Positions 61,635 to 64,000 of a DNA stretch of 64,000 nt are shown piece after piece. The DNA comes from Glaciihabitans sp. dw_435 (GTDB taxonomy: Bacteria > Actinomycetota > Actinomycetes > Actinomycetales > Microbacteriaceae), in assembly GCF_018449675.1 (NCBI RefSeq), contig NZ_JAAVUZ010000005.1, forward strand, positions 151,668 through 215,667. The letters are read 5' to 3'. The first letter of the stretch is position 1, and every line of letters begins with the position of its first letter. Under the pieces are notes generated by a model. That model did no database searches and was not told the origin of the DNA. It saw only the letters and a list, made by a program, of their open reading frames with translations. Made by a program: the position numbers and the translations under genes.

Positions 61635-61679
61635 TGGCCCCGACCGGCGTCGATCCGGTGACCTCACGATTTTCAGTCG
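61635..61679 (-). other. Displaced 3' half of tRNA-Phe (attachment-site type)
   Basis: The minus strand reads from the anticodon loop CTGAAAA (GAA, Phe) through GTGAGGTC (variable loop) and the T arm ACCGG-ATCGACG-CCGGT to the acceptor strand CGGGGCC-A. The 5' half (GGCCCCG acceptor, D arm) is absent: upstream sequence is unrelated, and the two outer anticodon-stem pairs fail. This is the classical form of the tRNA 3' half displaced by an island that used it as att site. Position 54 of the T loop is A rather than T. Confidence 0.75.
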
Positions 61680-62070
61680 ACAAGCGACTGTGAGGGTGGG
61701 GGCGTTGTGCTGACTTTCCCCGCAAACACCAGCCCGATTGAATCACTCCATCGTGGATGATTGCGGTCGAATGTGATCCAAGTGTGTCCAAAATGTGTCC
61801 ACTCCACTGGGCGTCCCGGGGTTCGTCAAGGAGTACCGACGACCCCCGCTTTACAAGAGCGTTACAAGGCGCTGTATGGACACTGGAGTTTTAATCGATC
61901 CTTGAGTTTCAGGGGGTTTTGGGTGATTCCAGACTTTCTGGAATCGAGTGCAATGACGTGTAAATGTTGCCATTTTGTTGCCGCTGGGGACGGCCCCCGG
62001 AGAGGTGCTACGTGTGAGCGCTCAACGGTGGCGTCACCGTCTTTGCTCCGGCACGACAGGTGCACAAGGT
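61680..62070. other. Non-coding stretch after the tRNA fragment
   Basis: The unknown gene ends at 61541 and the next gene ends at 62071. Besides the terminator and tRNA half there is no gene I can support. Parts of it (CAAGTGTGTCCAAAATGTGT and TCCACTCCAC at 61778-61807; CCCGCAAACACCAGCCCGAT at 61720-61739) have diverged copies at 63396-63485, so it belongs to the tandem unit. Confidence 0.5.
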
Positions 62071-62442
62071 CTACAACCAGGGGGTGTGATTGACGATTGT
62101 CGAGATCGCGTGGCCGACGTGGTACGGGACGAGCACGATGAAAAAGGCGGCCAAGGGGTAGATCCACGCGAGGCGGCGTCGTCTTATCCCACCGAAAATG
62201 GTCAAAACGATGGCAATCAGCGCAATGACGGGCGGTATGTAGATCGCGATACTCAAGCTGATGCCCACCGCGTTGCAGTCTGGATCGCAGACTCCGGTGT
62301 TCACGGCGAAAATCCCAAACCACCCGACTGCGGCCGCCCATGGCACAAGAAGCACACACAGAACTGCCGCGACAAAGATGCCAGCGCGCGACGCGACGGG
62401 CGGTTCACTTGTTGCCGTATGCGTTGTCTCGGAATCTGTCAT
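62071..62442 (-). CDS. Small membrane protein, tandem paralogue 1
   Basis: About 123 aa, about three helices: GIFVAAVLCVLLVPWAAAVGWFGIFAV, then SIAIYIPPVIALIAIVLTIFG and LAWIYPLAAFFIVLVPYHVGHAI. CDPDCNAVG between helices 1 and 2 has two Cys that probably lie outside. Ends in HTPWL. It aligns over the whole length with the protein at 63548 (shared FGIFAV, TGVC, WIYPL, ALVPYH or VLVPYH, NHTPWL). No known family. Weak ribosome binding site. Confidence 0.7.
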   Translation of the reverse strand: MTDSETTHTATSEPPVASRAGIFVAAVLCVLLVPWAAAVGWFGIFAVNTGVCDPDCNAVGISLSIAIYIPPVIALIAIVLTIFGGIRRRRLAWIYPLAAFFIVLVPYHVGHAISTIVNHTPWL

Positions 62443-62896
62443 GGGCTATGTCTACACGAAGCTCGGCCACGCGGAGCCAGACCAGAGTGCGTGGGCCAAT
62501 TGATGGTGAGCGCCGCCTTGCTCGCACGATTGACTCTGGAATTAATAAGTCCGTTCCACGTGCCCGCAAAGGAAGCAAAGCGCCTAAGAACCGATAATTA
62601 TCGGGGGTTATAGCTTGCTGCGACAGTTGCCAATCTGGTCAGTTGTTGACCAAGCGTGGGCAAATGTGAGCAAATCGAACAGCCTCCGAGTTGTCATCGC
62701 GGAAACGATGTGCGGTGAGGGTCACTCGTGGATCATGTTGCGCGGAGCGGGCGCTCTGATTCGAAGTGCCCAAGGGCGAGGTTCATTGGAATAGTGGGTT
62801 TGCCCAGATCCGAACCGTCCGGCTGATATTGTCCGGCGGAGGACCAAGGCTGCGCTTGAACGGAGCCCTACGACAACGTAGGGCCGAAGGGGGATC
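62443..62896. other. Non-coding stretch between the small membrane genes
   Basis: Nothing supported as a gene. It contains the homologous 5' flank of paralogue 1 (ATGGGCTATGTCTACACGAA, compare 63924-63945), a 14-bp palindrome CCGATAATTATCGG at 62591-62604 and the hairpin at 62865-62884. Confidence 0.5.
62865..62884 (+). promoter_or_regulatory. Hairpin directly ahead of the ribosome binding site of the 62897 gene
   Basis: GCCCTACG-acaa-CGTAGGGC, 8-bp perfect stem, two bases before AAGGGGG and 12 nt before the GTG start. It may stabilise the mRNA or limit translation. Confidence 0.5.
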
Positions 62897-63196
62897 GTGA
62901 TAACTGCAGACCACGCGGTGATGAGCCTTTCGCACCGTTTCGCTTACGTTGTATGCCTATTGCAACCTCTCAGCTTCGCGGTCTTTCGGGTGGGCTCCCG
63001 GCTGCTCGATCTGGACATCGGCTTCCTCCTCGCACTGTTCGGAATCGGGTCGACCGTCAGCGTCGGGATCATCGGGGTGTGCTTATTTGGCGTAATTTCA
63101 GTGCGTCGTCGACCAGGGTGGGTAGGTCCTCTTCTTGCTCTCTTCGCTGGTTTGGTCGCGGAAATCGCCGTCGGTTTGCTGATTCGATACGCCTGA
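62897..63196 (+). CDS. Small membrane protein of unknown function
   Basis: About 99 aa from GTG 62897 behind GAAGGGGG. Three hydrophobic stretches: FAYVVCLLQPLSFAVFRVG, GFLLALFGIGSTVSVGIIGVCLFGVI and VGPLLALFAGLVAEIAVGLLI. Not recognised. Its good ribosome binding site and hydrophobic pattern support it as a real gene, but it is small. Confidence 0.6.
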   Translation: MITADHAVMSLSHRFAYVVCLLQPLSFAVFRVGSRLLDLDIGFLLALFGIGSTVSVGIIGVCLFGVISVRRRPGWVGPLLALFAGLVAEIAVGLLIRYA

Positions 63197-63333
63197 GCTT
63201 TTCGCAGGGAACGATAACCAGGTAGACAGGTTCCGACGGTCGGCGCATCGGTTCTGATGCTCCGGATGGCGGGAAGCTTGTCGTATGTCTCGTCATCTAA
63301 CGAGACGCAGACGACTCAAACCGCTTTCGAGCG

Positions 63334-63352
63334 GGTGACCTCACGATTTTCA
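63334..63352. repeat. Second copy of the tRNA-derived att core
   Basis: GGTGACCTCACGATTTTCA is identical to 61657-61675, and followed in both by (G/A)TCGACAA. The outer bases differ: here a different T-arm-like stem (CCGC-tttcga-GCGG) precedes it. So this is a diverged remnant, 1677 nt from copy 1. The 351-nt gap at 63197-63547 holds nothing else I can name. Confidence 0.75.
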
Positions 63353-63547
63353 ATCGACAATCGAATTTGAGTAGGGGACGTCTTGGGACGCCTATCCCTG
63401 CAGACACAACATCGGCACGATTATTCCAATGCTCATGAATTCTGTGGTATTCGCTTCAAGTGTGCCCAGAATGCGTCTACTCGACCAACTTCAGAGCAGC
63501 CTTTGCTGCCGTATTTGATACGCGGCGGGGTGCCCAAATACACAGGG

Positions 63548-63925
63548 TCATAGCCATGGGGTGTGGTTGGCGATTGTCGCTATCGCATGTCCCAGGTGGT
63601 AGGGGACAAGCGCGATAAAAAAGGCGGACAGGGGGTAAATCCACGAGAAGCGGCGATCGTTCACTATGCGTGAAATGGCCAAGCTCGCTGCGACGATCGC
63701 GATCAACGGCGGGAGGAACTGTGCAATGTATACGCTCGACGTGGTTGCTACCCAATTGCAATTCGGAGAGCAAACACCAGTGCTCACGGCGAAAATCCCA
63801 AGAAAGCCAATTAGGCATCCGTACGGTACGACGAGAACAGAGAGGACGATTGCGACAATGATGCCGCGGCGCGACGCAGCGGGTGGATTGGTTGGTGCTG
63901 CAGATGTCATCCCAGTAGCAGTCAT
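63548..63925 (-). CDS. Small membrane protein, tandem paralogue 2
   Basis: About 125 aa. GIIVAIVLSVLVVPYGCLIGFLGIFAVSTGVCSPNCNWVA, then IAQFLPPLIAIVAASLAISRI and FSWIYPLSAFFIALVPYHLGHAIATIANHTPWL. It is the homologue of 62071-62442, with two outside Cys at the same place. Not a known family. The flanking DNA is also homologous, so the whole unit was duplicated. Confidence 0.7.
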   Translation of the reverse strand: MTATGMTSAAPTNPPAASRRGIIVAIVLSVLVVPYGCLIGFLGIFAVSTGVCSPNCNWVATTSSVYIAQFLPPLIAIVAASLAISRIVNDRRFSWIYPLSAFFIALVPYHLGHAIATIANHTPWL

Positions 63926-64000
63926 GGGGCATGTCTACACGAATCTTGCACCTTCAGGCGACCATGCAGGTCCGTCGAACCAATTCAGCACGGAAGTCCC

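Noticed and set aside
61635..61720. A complete tRNA-Phe gene
   Set aside because: Only the anticodon loop and 3' half are present; the 5' acceptor strand and D arm are missing and the outer anticodon pairs do not form.
62340..62597. Plus-strand frames opposite the small membrane gene at 62071-62442
   Set aside because: They are antisense shadows with no ribosome binding site; the minus-strand gene has a paralogue at 63548, which supports that strand.
1..64000. Insertion sequences or transposase genes
   Set aside because: No transposase, integrase or terminal-repeat-bounded element was found in any frame I inspected; mobility is suggested only by repeats and the tRNA fragment.

Overview
This is a gene-dense stretch of a high-GC genome. 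The many GTGA/ATGA/TTGA gene overlaps, frequent GTG starts, actinobacterial-type PHO box, YbdK-like ligase and the set of MFS, DMT and RbsC-type transporters suggest an actinobacterium, most likely a soil- or plant-associated member of the Microbacteriaceae. The family assignment is an inference from general gene character, not from a search.

Layout. Positions 1-4.4 kb hold the C-terminal part of an RND exporter and a DEAD-box RNA helicase with a long structured leader and an N-terminal RPxYGDR repeat domain. From 4.4-15 kb come housekeeping and stress genes: a YpeA-type acetyltransferase, a secreted PhoA-type alkaline phosphatase behind a PHO-box-like repeat, cysK-cysE, a small HTH protein, recQ with a RimJ-like acetyltransferase, a WYL regulator divergent from a VOC protein, a YbdK-type ligase, a NudK-type NUDIX hydrolase and thioredoxin. 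From 15-19.5 kb there is a TspO-like/MFS exporter operon behind a perfect 24-bp palindrome, then a DMT exporter divergent from a MarR regulator.

The centre (19.5-31.6 kb) is a methionine-salvage locus. mtnA-mtnK-mtnC-mtnB is one overlapping operon behind a structured leader. An Lrp/rhodanese/GNAT module follows, then a convergent operon for a sugar-type ABC importer (binding lipoprotein, double ATPase, permease) ending in a second mtnK. mtnD is divergent from the importer. Together they read as import of exogenous methylthioribose plus recycling of the internal pool towards methionine. The MTA nucleosidase or phosphorylase and the final aminotransferase are not in the window.

From 31.9-34 kb there is a divergent DszC/SfnB-like flavin monooxygenase and AzoR-like flavin reductase. 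From 34-51 kb there is a carbohydrate locus: SDR plus D-apionate-lactonase-like protein, a TetR regulator with a clear operator, an Opp-type ABC importer with one permease fused to its ATPase, and four glycosidases (GH42, GH3, GH43, DUF5060/DUF5605). A serine hydrolase, a PLDc_N membrane protein and a large secreted domain-swapped GH3 follow. At 56.6-60.2 kb a TetR/GAF-ANTAR/GAF-ANTAR operon is divergent from a DHA2 MFS exporter.

The last 4 kb looks like an island junction: a dehydrogenase remnant, an unknown gene with a HEPN-like Rx4H motif, a displaced 3' half of a tRNA-Phe with its terminator, and two diverged tandem copies of an att-like unit carrying small membrane proteins.

The most unusual non-coding signal is a set of long paired hairpins just downstream of gene 3' ends (1.7, 23.6, 25.4, 31.7 and 34.0 kb). 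The A/B type occurs twice with the same two-hairpin order and spacing. The A and B arms differ in sequence but share a loop core (CGTT...CCGGRA), and both left arms read as a Shine-Dalgarno plus ATG.
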